Assembly (NCBI RefSeq): GCF_000372865.1
Contig: NZ_KB889965.1
Span: 455,902 to 519,901, forward strand
DNA: 64,000 nucleotides
Source of the DNA: Methylosarcina fibrata AML-C10
GTDB taxonomy: Bacteria > Pseudomonadota > Gammaproteobacteria > Methylococcales > Methylomonadaceae
Reading direction: 5' to 3'
Shown: one piece after another, positions 35,924-44,976 of the stretch
Layout: the number at the start of each line of letters is the position of its first letter
Position numbering within the stretch: position 1 is the first letter of the stretch
The notes under the pieces: generated by a model
The model's input: only the letters and a program-made list of their open reading frames with translations
What the model was told of the DNA's origin: nothing
Databases searched by the model: none
Program-made: the position numbers and the translations under genes

Positions 35924-37332
35924 ATAAACTCCTGAAGCTCTTTCTTGTTTTATTGGCCTGCTGGCCTCTGGCCGGAACGCCCCAGGCTGTCTCGCCTTTG
36001 ACGCTGGAAGAGGTGCTCGACGCGGCGCTGCGGGCTTTTCCCGGACTGCTCGCCGCCGAGCAGCGTAAAGAAGCGGCGGCGGGAGACTATCAAACCGCGC
36101 AGGGCGGCTTCGATACCCTGTTGAAAATTCAAAACCGTTGGTCTGTCAGAGGCGTTTACGAAAACCAGAATTACGACGTCAATCTGGAACAGCCGACGGT
36201 CTTCGGAGGCACGACCTTTTTCGGCGGCTGGCGCCGGGGCACCGGCGATTATCCGGTTTACGAAGGAAAAAGTCTGACCGCGGAGGACGGGGAAGTGCGC
36301 ATCGGCGTCACCATTCCGCTCTGGCGCAACCGCGAGATCGACCGGCGCCGGGCCAGTCTGCAACAGGCCGAATTGGGGCAGCTCATTGCCGGCCACGAAT
36401 ACGACCAGGCGTTGCTCGAAGTTCGCCGTCTGGCTACTCATCGCTATTGGGATTGGGTGCTGGCCGGCCAGCGTTTGCGCATTGCCGAGCGTCTGCTCGA
36501 AATCGCCGAGCGGCGAAACGAAGGCATACTTGAACGCGTCAGAGCCGGCGATATTCCCGAATTCGAAGCGCTGGACAACCGGCGGGCGATCATCGAGCGT
36601 CGGGAACGGAAGGTAGCGGCTCAGCGATTGGTGGAACAGAGTGCGATTCAATTGTCCCTTTACCTCCGGGGAACGGACGGCGAACCCTTATTGCCTTCCG
36701 GCAACGAACTGCCGTCCGCCTTTCCGGAGCAGGAGCCTTCGGTCAACGTGAATTTCGACGAGACCGTGCAAACGGCGCACCGTCAGAGGCCCGAGCTGAA
36801 GCGCATCGGTTTGCAGAGCCGGCAGACCGAAATCGAACGCGATCTGCAGAACGACCAGAAGTCCCCCGGAATCGATCTGTCGGTGGTCGGCGCTCAGGAC
36901 ATCGGCCAAAGCCCGGACAAAACCAACCGGGACGAATTGTACGTGGGCCTGAATTTCGATATCCCTTTGCAGCGCCGCATCGCCGGAGGCCGTGCTCAGG
37001 CGGTCGCGGCGAATCTGCAGCGGCTGAAATGGGAACGCCGCTTGTTGGAGGATCGCATCGCCGCGGAGGTAAAGGATGTGCTGTCGGCTATTGCCGCCGC
37101 CCGCCAGCGGCTGGCGCTCGGCAAGGATCAGCAAAGAGCGGCCGGCCAGCTTGAGGAAGGCGAACAAAGCCGTTTCGATTTGGGCGACAGCACCTTGCTG
37201 ATCGTCAATCTGCGCGAAATGGCCCACGGCGATGCCGCCCTGGCGGCCGCCGAAGCCGCCGGCGTTCTGTTTAAAGCCCATGCCGATTACCAGGCCGTGC
37301 TCGGCAATGAAATTGCCCATCCCGCGAACTGA
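35920..37332 (+). CDS. TolC-family outer membrane efflux/secretion protein
   Basis: 470 residues. Signal peptide with cleavage near residue 23. Two OEP repeats: LTLEEVLDAALRAFPGLLAAEQRKEAAAGDYQTAQG near the N-terminus, and the second half from about residue 285 (VQTAHRQRPELKRIGLQ). The long helices are Ala/Arg/Glu-rich, as in TolC tunnels. It forms the outer-membrane channel of the tripartite system. Its ATG overlaps the adaptor stop codon (ATGA), so the three genes are translationally coupled. Confidence 0.9.
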   Translation: MNKLLKLFLVLLACWPLAGTPQAVSPLTLEEVLDAALRAFPGLLAAEQRKEAAAGDYQTAQGGFDTLLKIQNRWSVRGVYENQNYDVNLEQPTVFGGTTFFGGWRRGTGDYPVYEGKSLTAEDGEVRIGVTIPLWRNREIDRRRASLQQAELGQLIAGHEYDQALLEVRRLATHRYWDWVLAGQRLRIAERLLEIAERRNEGILERVRAGDIPEFEALDNRRAIIERRERKVAAQRLVEQSAIQLSLYLRGTDGEPLLPSGNELPSAFPEQEPSVNVNFDETVQTAHRQRPELKRIGLQSRQTEIERDLQNDQKSPGIDLSVVGAQDIGQSPDKTNRDELYVGLNFDIPLQRRIAGGRAQAVAANLQRLKWERRLLEDRIAAEVKDVLSAIAAARQRLALGKDQQRAAGQLEEGEQSRFDLGDSTLLIVNLREMAHGDAALAAAEAAGVLFKAHADYQAVLGNEIAHPAN

Positions 37333-37350
37333 CAAGCCGATGCCGTGATT

Positions 37351-37383
37351 GGCAAGGATATGAAAAAAGCCTTGCTTCTTTTC
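37351..37383 (+). terminator. Rho-independent terminator after the exporter operon
   Basis: GCAAGG (37352-37357) pairs with CCTTGC (37370-37375), followed by TTCTTTTC. It lies 20 bases after the tolC stop and touches the stop codon of the convergent oxidase operon. Confidence 0.6.
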
Positions 37384-37753
37384 ACGCGAGTGCCCGGCAG
37401 GCGGGCAAAAAAATCGCCGCGCTGCCGGCCCACGTTACTCCGAAAAAAGCCAGCAGCGAAAGCAAGCGCATGACGCCGGTCAGAAAAGACAAAGGCTCGT
37501 CTTCGGGTCCGGGCAGAACGATCTCCGGCTTGAGCATCAACAGCAGCAACGTCGTTAACGCCGCCAGCGTCGCGGCGATAACGGCCATTTGCACCCATAA
37601 GCCGGCGCGGCTGCCGTCGATCACAAGACAGAAAGCAGGATGCAGACCGTAGACAACGGCAAAATGCAGCGCCCAGACCGCCAAAGGGCCGGCCAAAGCA
37701 ATCAATACGACGCCGATCGACGGTTCGGAACAAGGAGAGCCTGATAACTTCAT
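37382..37753 (-). CDS. Small membrane subunit of the oxidase operon
   Basis: 123 residues with three hydrophobic helices (about 13-36, 52-74, 92-116) and little polar sequence. It overlaps the stop of the fused subunit I+III by ATGA, so it is the last gene of the oxidase operon. Position and topology fit a subunit IV/CoxP-like accessory protein; sequence similarity is too low for me to name it. Confidence 0.75.
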   Translation of the reverse strand: MKLSGSPCSEPSIGVVLIALAGPLAVWALHFAVVYGLHPAFCLVIDGSRAGLWVQMAVIAATLAALTTLLLLMLKPEIVLPGPEDEPLSFLTGVMRLLSLLAFFGVTWAGSAAIFLPACRALA

Positions 37754-40293
37754 AAAATCATCCTCGGAAAGCCGTGAATCACCAGAAGCCCGAGAAGAGC
37801 CTGAGCTACGGTGTAAACCATCAGCAAGCCGGTATTTTCCAGAGTTGCGCAGCGGACACGGTCGAGCTTTCCCGTAAGGTGCCGCCCGATCACGAACAAC
37901 GACATGATCAGCACGGCAAAAACAAGTTCGCCGGTCAGGATGCTTTCCATATAGACCATGGCGCCATAGCTGGTCGATCCGGGCCGCAGTCCGGCCTGCC
38001 ACTGGCACCCGACCTCCACGGCGACGGCGGCTGTGGCCGAAAGGGCGCCGAAAAGCACCAGCATCGGCGTGGCGGCCCGCTTGCGGCCCGGTTCCGCCAG
38101 CGTTTTCTTCGCGGCCGCAAACAATGCCGCGCCGGCAATCAACAGCAACGCGCTTAAAACAGGCCACTGCAATTCGGGAAGAGTCTTTGCATCGACAGGC
38201 CAGACCTGGGGCGCAACGGTCCACAGGTAAAGATAGGAAAACAGATAGGTTAAATACAAAGAGGCGGCCACCAGCATCAGAATCACCATCGCCCACCAGC
38301 CGTGCCCTGTCGGTCCGGAAACATAAACCGGAAGACGAATGCCGGCACCGATATCGACCGGCCCTTGGCCGGGCCCTTTATCGAGCTCCCACACCCAGAC
38401 CAGGCAACTGGCGATGGCCAGCGCTCCGCACAGCAAAGCCGGGACCACTACCTTGATGGTCAGCAGCAGAAAGCAGGCCGCTGTGAAAACGGCGGCAAAA
38501 AAATGCGCCCAGCCGTTGCCTGGCATTTGAATCACGTATTGCGGCCTGGCGTCGATGACCGAGGTGACGATGGTTTCGCGTCCGCCGGTCGGCGCATTGG
38601 GCAGGTAATGCCGGCCCGCATCGACCTGCGCGGACAGACCGGGCTGGGTCCACAAGGGCTCGCGGCTGGTCACGTGCGGAATCGAGCGAGTCGAGTACAG
38701 GTCGGTCGGCAGCCATTCGAGGGTGCCCGCCTGCCAGGGATTAGGTTCATTGCTTTGTCCGATCCGGAAATTCCGGATCAGATCGGCGATGAATACCGCC
38801 ACGCCCAGGCCGATCAGATAAGCGCCGACCGTGGACACCAGGTTGTATGCGCCCCATCCGGACGCTTCGGAATAGGTCCATACGCGGCGCGGCATGCCCA
38901 GCAGGCCGGCAATATGCATCGGGAAAAAGGAAACGTTGAAGCCGATGAAGATCAGCCAGAATGCCCATTTTCCGAGCCGTTCGGACAGTCTGTTCTTGCC
39001 GATCATCGGCGCCCAGTAATAAAAGGTGGCAAACAGCGGAAAGACCATGCCGCCGATCAACACGTAATGCAGATGCGCGACGATGAAATAGGTGTCGTGC
39101 GCCTGCCAGTCGAACGGTACCATCGCCACCATGACGCCGGTCAGGCCGCCGACGGTAAAAATGAACAGCATGCCCAGCACGAACAAGGCCGGCGTCTCGA
39201 GCCGAAACCGGCCTTTCGACGAGGCGATCGTGGCGATCCAGGCAAATACCTGGATGCCGGACGGTACCGCTACCGCCATGCTGGCCGCCGAAAAAAAGGC
39301 TGTGCTGAGCGAAGGAATTCCGGTGGCGAACATGTGGTGCACCCACAGGCCGAAACTGAAACAGCCGGTGGCGATCAACGCCACGACGATCAGCCGGTAA
39401 CCGACCAGCGGGGTTTGCGCCATGGTGGGCACGATCATCGAGACGAGGCCCGCCGCCGGCAGAAAAATAATGTACACTTCCGGATGGCCGAAAAACCAGA
39501 ACAGATGCTGCCACAGTAAGGGGTCGCCGCCCTGGGACGCGGTAAAAAACGGCCAGCCGAAAGAGCGTTCGATTTCCAGAAACATAGTCGCCAGGATCAC
39601 CGCCGGGAAGGCGACGACGATCATCGCGGCGAACACCAGCATGGACCAGCCGAAAATCGGCAGTTTGTCCAGCGACATGCCGGGCGGCCGGGTTCGTAAA
39701 ATGCCGACGATGATCTCGATGGCGCCGGCGATCGCGGAAATTTCGATAAAACCGATGCCCAGGAGCCAGAAGTCGGCATTGTTTCCGGGCGAATAGGCGG
39801 TCAACGTCAGGGGCGGATACATGAACCAGCCGCCTTTCGGGGCCAGGCCGTAAAAAACCGTCGAGAAAAACACTGTGCCGCCGATAATGTAGGCCCAGAC
39901 GGCAAAGGCGCTGAGGCGCGGAAACGGCAGATCGCGTGCCGCCAGCATTTGCGGCAGCAGCAGTACGCCCAGGGCTTCCATCGCCGGAACTGCGAACAGA
40001 AACATCATCGTAGTGCCGTGCACGGTGAAGATTTGATTGTAGAGGTCCTGGCTGACCAGATCGTTCTCGGGAACGGCCAGTTGCGTGCGCATCACCAGCG
40101 CGAGCAGTCCGGCCAGCAAAAAAAACGCGAAAGCGGCGCCGAGATACAGCAGTCCCACCACCGTATTGTTGACTGCCGTGATCCAGCGCCAACCGGGGGG
40201 TGTTTCCCAGATGCGCAGTAATTCTTCTTTCTCGCCGGGCGGGCGGGGCCAAGGATTGGGCAGAGCGGTCTTTTCTTCGGTCTTATCGATCAC
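37750..40293 (-). CDS. Cytochrome c oxidase subunit I + III fusion
   Basis: 847 residues: subunit I (about 1-560) joined to subunit III (about 600-847). Haem and CuB ligands are intact: H92 (VHGTTMMF), GHPEVY (269-274 with E272 and Y274), HH 319-320, H399, H407, H409. Proton-channel positions differ from canonical A1 oxidases: D121 and E272 are kept, but the K-channel Lys is Q348 (VPSGIQVFAW), and the D-channel Asn residues appear as V110 and S128. It reduces oxygen at a haem-copper centre in the inner membrane. Overlaps both operon neighbours by 4 bp. Confidence 0.93.
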   Translation of the reverse strand: MIDKTEEKTALPNPWPRPPGEKEELLRIWETPPGWRWITAVNNTVVGLLYLGAAFAFFLLAGLLALVMRTQLAVPENDLVSQDLYNQIFTVHGTTMMFLFAVPAMEALGVLLLPQMLAARDLPFPRLSAFAVWAYIIGGTVFFSTVFYGLAPKGGWFMYPPLTLTAYSPGNNADFWLLGIGFIEISAIAGAIEIIVGILRTRPPGMSLDKLPIFGWSMLVFAAMIVVAFPAVILATMFLEIERSFGWPFFTASQGGDPLLWQHLFWFFGHPEVYIIFLPAAGLVSMIVPTMAQTPLVGYRLIVVALIATGCFSFGLWVHHMFATGIPSLSTAFFSAASMAVAVPSGIQVFAWIATIASSKGRFRLETPALFVLGMLFIFTVGGLTGVMVAMVPFDWQAHDTYFIVAHLHYVLIGGMVFPLFATFYYWAPMIGKNRLSERLGKWAFWLIFIGFNVSFFPMHIAGLLGMPRRVWTYSEASGWGAYNLVSTVGAYLIGLGVAVFIADLIRNFRIGQSNEPNPWQAGTLEWLPTDLYSTRSIPHVTSREPLWTQPGLSAQVDAGRHYLPNAPTGGRETIVTSVIDARPQYVIQMPGNGWAHFFAAVFTAACFLLLTIKVVVPALLCGALAIASCLVWVWELDKGPGQGPVDIGAGIRLPVYVSGPTGHGWWAMVILMLVAASLYLTYLFSYLYLWTVAPQVWPVDAKTLPELQWPVLSALLLIAGAALFAAAKKTLAEPGRKRAATPMLVLFGALSATAAVAVEVGCQWQAGLRPGSTSYGAMVYMESILTGELVFAVLIMSLFVIGRHLTGKLDRVRCATLENTGLLMVYTVAQALLGLLVIHGFPRMIL

Positions 40294-41357
40294 GAATTCC
40301 CCCTCATGAAATAAAGCAAAACCATGCCGCCGCCGTAAACGGCGAGCACCGCGGCCGAGTCCAGCCCCATGCGTAAAAAGGTTCGGTCGGCGCGTTCGGC
40401 GAGGCCCACCAGAAATAAGCTCGTGACAGCCAGGCCCAGCAAAGCTCCGACCGCCGAAAAATCGCCGGCGCGAGACAGCACCGGAGCTCCCGGAGTAATG
40501 GCATCGATGCCGAACAACAGCATCACGTTAAAGATATTGGAACCGAGAATATCCGAGATGGCCATCGTGTAAAGGCCGCGATTCATGCTTGCAAAAACGA
40601 TGCTTGCTTCCGGCAGGGCGGTGGCAAAGGACATCAAGCTCATTCCGGTAAAAGACTCACCCAGCCCGCTCTGCCGGGCGATTATGCCGCCTGCGGTGGC
40701 CAGCACGTAACCTGCACAGAGGATAACCAGCGCACTGGCGACGGTTTTCACGATAAGCAAGTCCCGAGGCTCGTGCCGCAACGGGAACTCGCTTTCGTCC
40801 CGGCCGCTGCGATCTTCCTTGCCCAGCGCTTCATCCTCGGGATTGTTCACGACCCAGGGGTATTGACCTTCGGCTTCGCTGATTTTGACGAAACTGTACA
40901 GAGACGCCGCCAACAATCCCCAGGTCCAGAGTCCTGCACCGAACAGTGGGACGTCGCCGACGATTACGCCGATAGCGACGAAGGCCAGCAGGCAGATCAC
41001 TAGAGCTCCCTGCAACATCACCACTGGATTTGGAACGACAGAAGTCAGAGCCCGTTCGCCGGTAAAGATATCGGCAATGGCCAGCAACGCTAATTGCAGA
41101 GCGATACCGCCGAGCATATTGTTGACGGCGAGGATGGCGTCGCCGTTATAGGCGGCGCTCAGGCTGGTCGCGATGTCGGATAAAGAAGTTACGCCGGCCA
41201 GCAGAAACAAGCCAAGTAACGCCCGGCTAAGGCGAAAGCGCTCGGCAAGTTCGTCCGCATAGGCCGCGATCTTGGTTCCGGCAACCCAGACGCCGGACGC
41301 GGCTGCCGTAAAAATCGTCAGGTTCATTGTCAGACTGTAACCGGAAAAATCGAACAT
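40290..41357 (-). CDS. Na+/Ca2+ exchanger (CaCA) family membrane protein
   Basis: 355 residues, about ten hydrophobic segments. It carries two alpha-repeats in inverted halves: GVTSLSDIATSLSAAYNG then LAVNNMLGG (about 55-85), and SFATALPEASIVFASMNRG then AISDILGSNIFN (about 238-275). A hydrophilic, acidic loop (about 168-195) separates the halves. Normal exchangers have GNxxGS and P-E-hxxS signatures; here the second repeat fits better than the first. It sits between oxidase subunits II and I with a 5-base gap and a 4-base overlap. Probably moves cations; the ion is not known. Confidence 0.8.
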   Translation of the reverse strand: MFDFSGYSLTMNLTIFTAAASGVWVAGTKIAAYADELAERFRLSRALLGLFLLAGVTSLSDIATSLSAAYNGDAILAVNNMLGGIALQLALLAIADIFTGERALTSVVPNPVVMLQGALVICLLAFVAIGVIVGDVPLFGAGLWTWGLLAASLYSFVKISEAEGQYPWVVNNPEDEALGKEDRSGRDESEFPLRHEPRDLLIVKTVASALVILCAGYVLATAGGIIARQSGLGESFTGMSLMSFATALPEASIVFASMNRGLYTMAISDILGSNIFNVMLLFGIDAITPGAPVLSRAGDFSAVGALLGLAVTSLFLVGLAERADRTFLRMGLDSAAVLAVYGGGMVLLYFMRGNS

Positions 41358-41362
41358 GGCGG

Positions 41363-42355
41363 CTATTCCAATCCGTTAAGATAAGTCGCCAGCGACCGAA
41401 GCTCGCTTTCGGAAAAGAAATCGAAAGGAAGCATTAAATTGTCCGGTTTGAGAGTTTGATGACGGCTGATCCATTGCATGAAGCTTTCCGGCGTATTCGG
41501 CAAAATACCGGCGCCGAGGGACAGCCTGCTGCCGACGTGCGTCAATTCCGGTCCTATCTTGCCGTCGGCCTTGGTGCCGCGGACGGTATGGCAGCCGCCG
41601 CAGCCGCTGTCGATGAATAATTGCTCGCCTTCTTTTTCATGCGCAGGGCGCGCATCAGACTGTTCTTTAGAGAGCCAGGCCTCGTAATCGGCCGGCGCCA
41701 TCGCGACGGCATAAAAAGCCATTAAGGCATGGGCGCCGCCGCAATATTCCGCGCATTGTCCGCGCACGATGCCGGGCTTGTCGGCGATGAAATGCAGCTT
41801 GTTGGCATGGCCGGGAATCATGTCGACTTTTCCCGCATACGCCGGCAGCCAGAAGCTGTGAATCACGTCGGCGGATAATAACTCGATTTCTACAGGGCGG
41901 CCTGCCGGGATCCGCACCTCATTGGCGCTTTCCGTCGTGCGGCCGTCGGCGTGCCGGTAAACCACCCGCCACCACCACTGCTCGCCCACCACCAGAATGC
42001 GCGCCGGATCCTGGGCTCGGCTTAAAGTTTCGCCGGCGCGCAAAACCGAAAAACCGTAAATCAGCAAAACGCTCAGCGTCGCCGCGGGAAAGACGATGCC
42101 GCCCCAGACGATGCTTTTTTCTCCGGAGAGCCGCTCGCGCCAGCCGGCAGGGCCGGCGATCGACACGCACAGCAGCAGGCCGATGAAAACCGTTATCAAC
42201 ACGGCGGCCACGAACATGATCCACATCAGCAGCGAAATTCTCGAAGAAACGGGCCCCAGCCCGGCGAAGGCCGACTGTTCGCCGCCGCAGCCTGCAAGCG
42301 TCACGACCAGCAATAGAAAACATGGGATCGATAAGCGAAAGACGGCCGTCTTCAT
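41363..42355 (-). CDS. Cytochrome c oxidase subunit II with cytochrome c domain (caa3-like)
   Basis: 330 residues. Lipoprotein signal (LAGC), two transmembrane helices, then a cupredoxin domain with complete CuA ligands (HSFW; GQCAEYCGGAHALM). A C-terminal cytochrome c domain has CGGCH and a distal Met candidate in DNLMLPF. It accepts electrons from cytochrome c and passes them through haem c and CuA to subunit I. Overlaps the triheme cytochrome gene by 4 bp. Confidence 0.94.
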   Translation of the reverse strand: MKTAVFRLSIPCFLLLVVTLAGCGGEQSAFAGLGPVSSRISLLMWIMFVAAVLITVFIGLLLCVSIAGPAGWRERLSGEKSIVWGGIVFPAATLSVLLIYGFSVLRAGETLSRAQDPARILVVGEQWWWRVVYRHADGRTTESANEVRIPAGRPVEIELLSADVIHSFWLPAYAGKVDMIPGHANKLHFIADKPGIVRGQCAEYCGGAHALMAFYAVAMAPADYEAWLSKEQSDARPAHEKEGEQLFIDSGCGGCHTVRGTKADGKIGPELTHVGSRLSLGAGILPNTPESFMQWISRHQTLKPDNLMLPFDFFSESELRSLATYLNGLE

Positions 42356-43497
42356 GGCTGCGCCCCTTCTTCCGTCCTCGACGGCGGGGCGGTTTCCGGC
42401 GACTGATTCGCAAAGAACGCGGCGGCCGCGGCAGCCTGCCGTTCCGTCAATCGCCTGGCCACGACCGACATCATCGCTCCATGCGGCGTTTCGTTACGGC
42501 CGCCTTCTTTCCAGATTATCAGTTGTTGCTTGAGATAAAGTTCGGACTGGCCGGCCAGTCGGGGATAGTCTTCGCGTCTTTTTCGGCCGTGGCAGGAATT
42601 GCAGGCAGGAATTTTATGTTCCCGATCGCCTTGCTCCGCCAGCCGGCGCCCCAGTTCCCGGTCTTCCGAAGACGTTCTTTGCCGACGAAGAGTAGGAGAC
42701 ATGGCCGAGTAATAAGCCGCCAAACGATCGATTTGCGCGTCGCTGAGATCGTCCGCCACCGGCTCCATAAAGCCGCTCTGTCGCGAATCGTCGCGATATT
42801 CGTACAGCGCCCTTTTCAAATAGGCTTCATCCTGGCCTGCGATGCCGGGAATATGGGCACTGGTCGGTGCCGCACCGGCCGCGTCGTGGCAGCGGCTGCA
42901 GGCGGTGAGGTCCAGCCTGGGCCGTCCTTCATTGACGATTTCCTCAACGGAATGGGGCTGAATTTTGCTGTTGCCGCGAGCATGGCGAAGGTATTCGGCT
43001 GCCGTCATCGACGGCAAGGCTTCCAGGAAGGCGACGACCGCCCAGACTTCATCCTCCCGGTCGCTTCCGCTCCATGCCGGCATGCCGGTGAACTGGATGC
43101 CGTGACGCGCAATCCAGAACAACTGGCCACGGGTCCAGCGAGGGGAATGAAGCTGAAGATCGGGAGGATGAGGCAGCATGTGGCCGAACACCGGATTCAC
43201 CGGCTGTCCCGGGGCGCCATGGCAGACCGCGCAAGTTCCCTGAAAATGAGCGGCTCCGAGAGGCACCAGGTCGGCCGTATCCAGTTCCGGCGGCTCAATA
43301 TTCCGGCTGTTCACTTTCACCGAACGTTCTTTCGCCATCTGTAGAAACCGCTCGAGCCAGACCGGATGCCCGGCGCTGGCCGCGACATTGTAAATCCCCG
43401 AATAAGCGGCCAGAAGCGCAAACAGCGCGCCGCCGGCCAGCAGGCCCAGCGCCCACAGCAGAAGAGACCGCCATCTCATCGTGACGTAGTTGATCAT
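42352..43497 (-). CDS. Membrane-anchored triheme cytochrome c
   Basis: 381 residues. An N-terminal transmembrane anchor (about 9-32) is followed by three class I cytochrome c domains with CAVCH, CSRCH and CNSCH. Candidate Met ligands include GMPAW, SGFMEP and HGAMMSV. The last two domains resemble cytochrome c4. Likely the electron donor to the oxidase encoded downstream. Start and stop overlap its neighbours by 4 bp each. Confidence 0.9.
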   Translation of the reverse strand: MINYVTMRWRSLLLWALGLLAGGALFALLAAYSGIYNVAASAGHPVWLERFLQMAKERSVKVNSRNIEPPELDTADLVPLGAAHFQGTCAVCHGAPGQPVNPVFGHMLPHPPDLQLHSPRWTRGQLFWIARHGIQFTGMPAWSGSDREDEVWAVVAFLEALPSMTAAEYLRHARGNSKIQPHSVEEIVNEGRPRLDLTACSRCHDAAGAAPTSAHIPGIAGQDEAYLKRALYEYRDDSRQSGFMEPVADDLSDAQIDRLAAYYSAMSPTLRRQRTSSEDRELGRRLAEQGDREHKIPACNSCHGRKRREDYPRLAGQSELYLKQQLIIWKEGGRNETPHGAMMSVVARRLTERQAAAAAAFFANQSPETAPPSRTEEGAQP

Positions 43498-44153
43498 GAG
43501 CCGCTTTCCGAGACCGGCGCCGAAGGCTCAGTCTCGCTCCGTGATTCGCAGAGAGCTGCAAACCATCGATACACCAGGACAATCGCAGCGAGCACGTAAG
43601 TCATCGGGCAGGCGATGACCATCAACAAGCCTGCCGTCTGCTGGTCGGCAAGATCGGTCTTGATGCCGGAGTGAAATGCTTCGACGCCGTAAAGCACGCG
43701 CGGAGCGAACGTCAACAGGACCGCGAGCAGGCAAAACAGCTTGCCGGTCAGCAACAGACCCAGCACGGCCCGCCATAAATGATTGTCGGCCTGATTGAAG
43801 ACCGCCAGCCAGAACCACAGGGCCGATAAAAACAGCGCGGCATGCAGCGCTCCTTCAGCACCTTGAGCTACCGCCGCAAAACCGGGAGGAGAATGCCAGG
43901 CGAAAAACAGGCCGGCCTGCAGGAAAGCGGCCGCCGCCAGGGAATTGGCTCCGGCGCATTCGGCCCTCAAACCGGTCAGGCCTCGAACCGTAACGGCCAG
44001 AATAGGTGCCGCCAGACTCATTAGCAGGATGTGAAGGATCATATGGCGCGATAAAACGCCTGCGTTTCCGGCATAATGCAAAACCCAAAACGCCAGCAGC
44101 GACAGGACCGCCAGTTCAGCAAGAGTAAGCAACGTCATCGGCTTGGTCTGCAT
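43494..44153 (-). CDS. caa3_CtaG-type cytochrome oxidase assembly factor
   Basis: 219 residues with six or seven hydrophobic helices. Family motifs: SRHMILHILLM (HMxxH), WHSPPGF, and DQQTAGLLM with GIKTDLAD just before it. Members help insert copper into caa3 oxidases. First gene of the six-gene oxidase operon; AAGGAG is eight bases upstream of the ATG. Confidence 0.85.
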   Translation of the reverse strand: MQTKPMTLLTLAELAVLSLLAFWVLHYAGNAGVLSRHMILHILLMSLAAPILAVTVRGLTGLRAECAGANSLAAAAFLQAGLFFAWHSPPGFAAVAQGAEGALHAALFLSALWFWLAVFNQADNHLWRAVLGLLLTGKLFCLLAVLLTFAPRVLYGVEAFHSGIKTDLADQQTAGLLMVIACPMTYVLAAIVLVYRWFAALCESRSETEPSAPVSESGS

Positions 44154-44499
44154 TCATGGTTCTCCTTGATCTCCGGGATGGGTACGTCATTCAAACGATG
44201 CCGTTCAGTGTCAAGGCGTTCCTGCCCAGGCACGCGCAAGCACCGTTCAAACGGCCGCGTCCGGGTAAGCGGTATGCTTTTGTGACAATGAAAATCATGG
44301 AAAGTGCATCGAGTGTATTAAATCCGCTTTTTAGGGAGACACCCTGTGTCGGTAGAGGATGCTTCTTTCCGTTTCCGCAGGGCATTCCCGTCGGCCGAAG
44401 CAGAACAATCTAGTAGTCAGTCAATTTAAATCAAAAGGATATATTGGGCTTGTAAGTCACTCTATAGTGGCATTGATGGTTACTGATTGAGGTCAAGCA
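44154..44499. other. Oxidase promoter region and IS630 left end
   Basis: 346 bases. The first 255 should contain the promoter for the minus-strand oxidase operon; no clear consensus seen. From 44413 the sequence belongs to the IS element, before its first ORF at 44500. Confidence 0.45.
44410..44423 (+). repeat. IS630 left terminal inverted repeat with target CTAG
   Basis: CTAGTAGTCAGTCA; exact complement at 45611-45624. Confidence 0.92.
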
Positions 44500-44976
44500 A
44501 TGCCAGCTCTTAAATACAAAGTCAATCTGACTGAAGACGAAAAGCGTGGCTTGGAAGCCATGATCAACAAAGGAAAAGCCGCGGCACGCCATCTGACACG
44601 CGCGCGAATTTTATTAAAAGCGGCAGCGGGTATTCAGGATAAAGACATTATCCAAGCTTTGGGTGTCTCGGAATCAATGGTGTTGACGACGCGCCAACGG
44701 TGTGTGGAAGAAGGCCCGGAAGCCGCCCTGAAAGAACGCCCCCGTCCAGGACGTGCCCCAAAACTGACGGAGAAGCAGGCCGCCCATATTATCGCCTTGG
44801 CTTGTAGTGAGGCGCCGACAGGGCATGATCACTGGACCTTGCGGTTGTTGGCGGACAAAGTGGTGGAATTAGCGTATGCCGACCGTTGCAGCTATGAAAC
44901 CATCCGTCAGCTTTTAAAAAAACACTCTCAAACCCTGGCAGAAGCAAGAGTGGTGCATTCCCGAGGTGAGTGCTGA
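44500..44976 (+). CDS. IS630 transposase, N-terminal part (DNA-binding)
   Basis: 158 residues. Two helix-turn-helix modules (ARILLKAAAGIQDKDIIQALGVSES and LTEKQAAHIIALACSEAPTGHDHWTLRLLADKV). True homology ends at LLKK (44916-44922, a run of seven A), after which the frame leaves the transposase. The following part continues in the +1 frame. Confidence 0.9.
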   Translation: MPALKYKVNLTEDEKRGLEAMINKGKAAARHLTRARILLKAAAGIQDKDIIQALGVSESMVLTTRQRCVEEGPEAALKERPRPGRAPKLTEKQAAHIIALACSEAPTGHDHWTLRLLADKVVELAYADRCSYETIRQLLKKHSQTLAEARVVHSRGEC

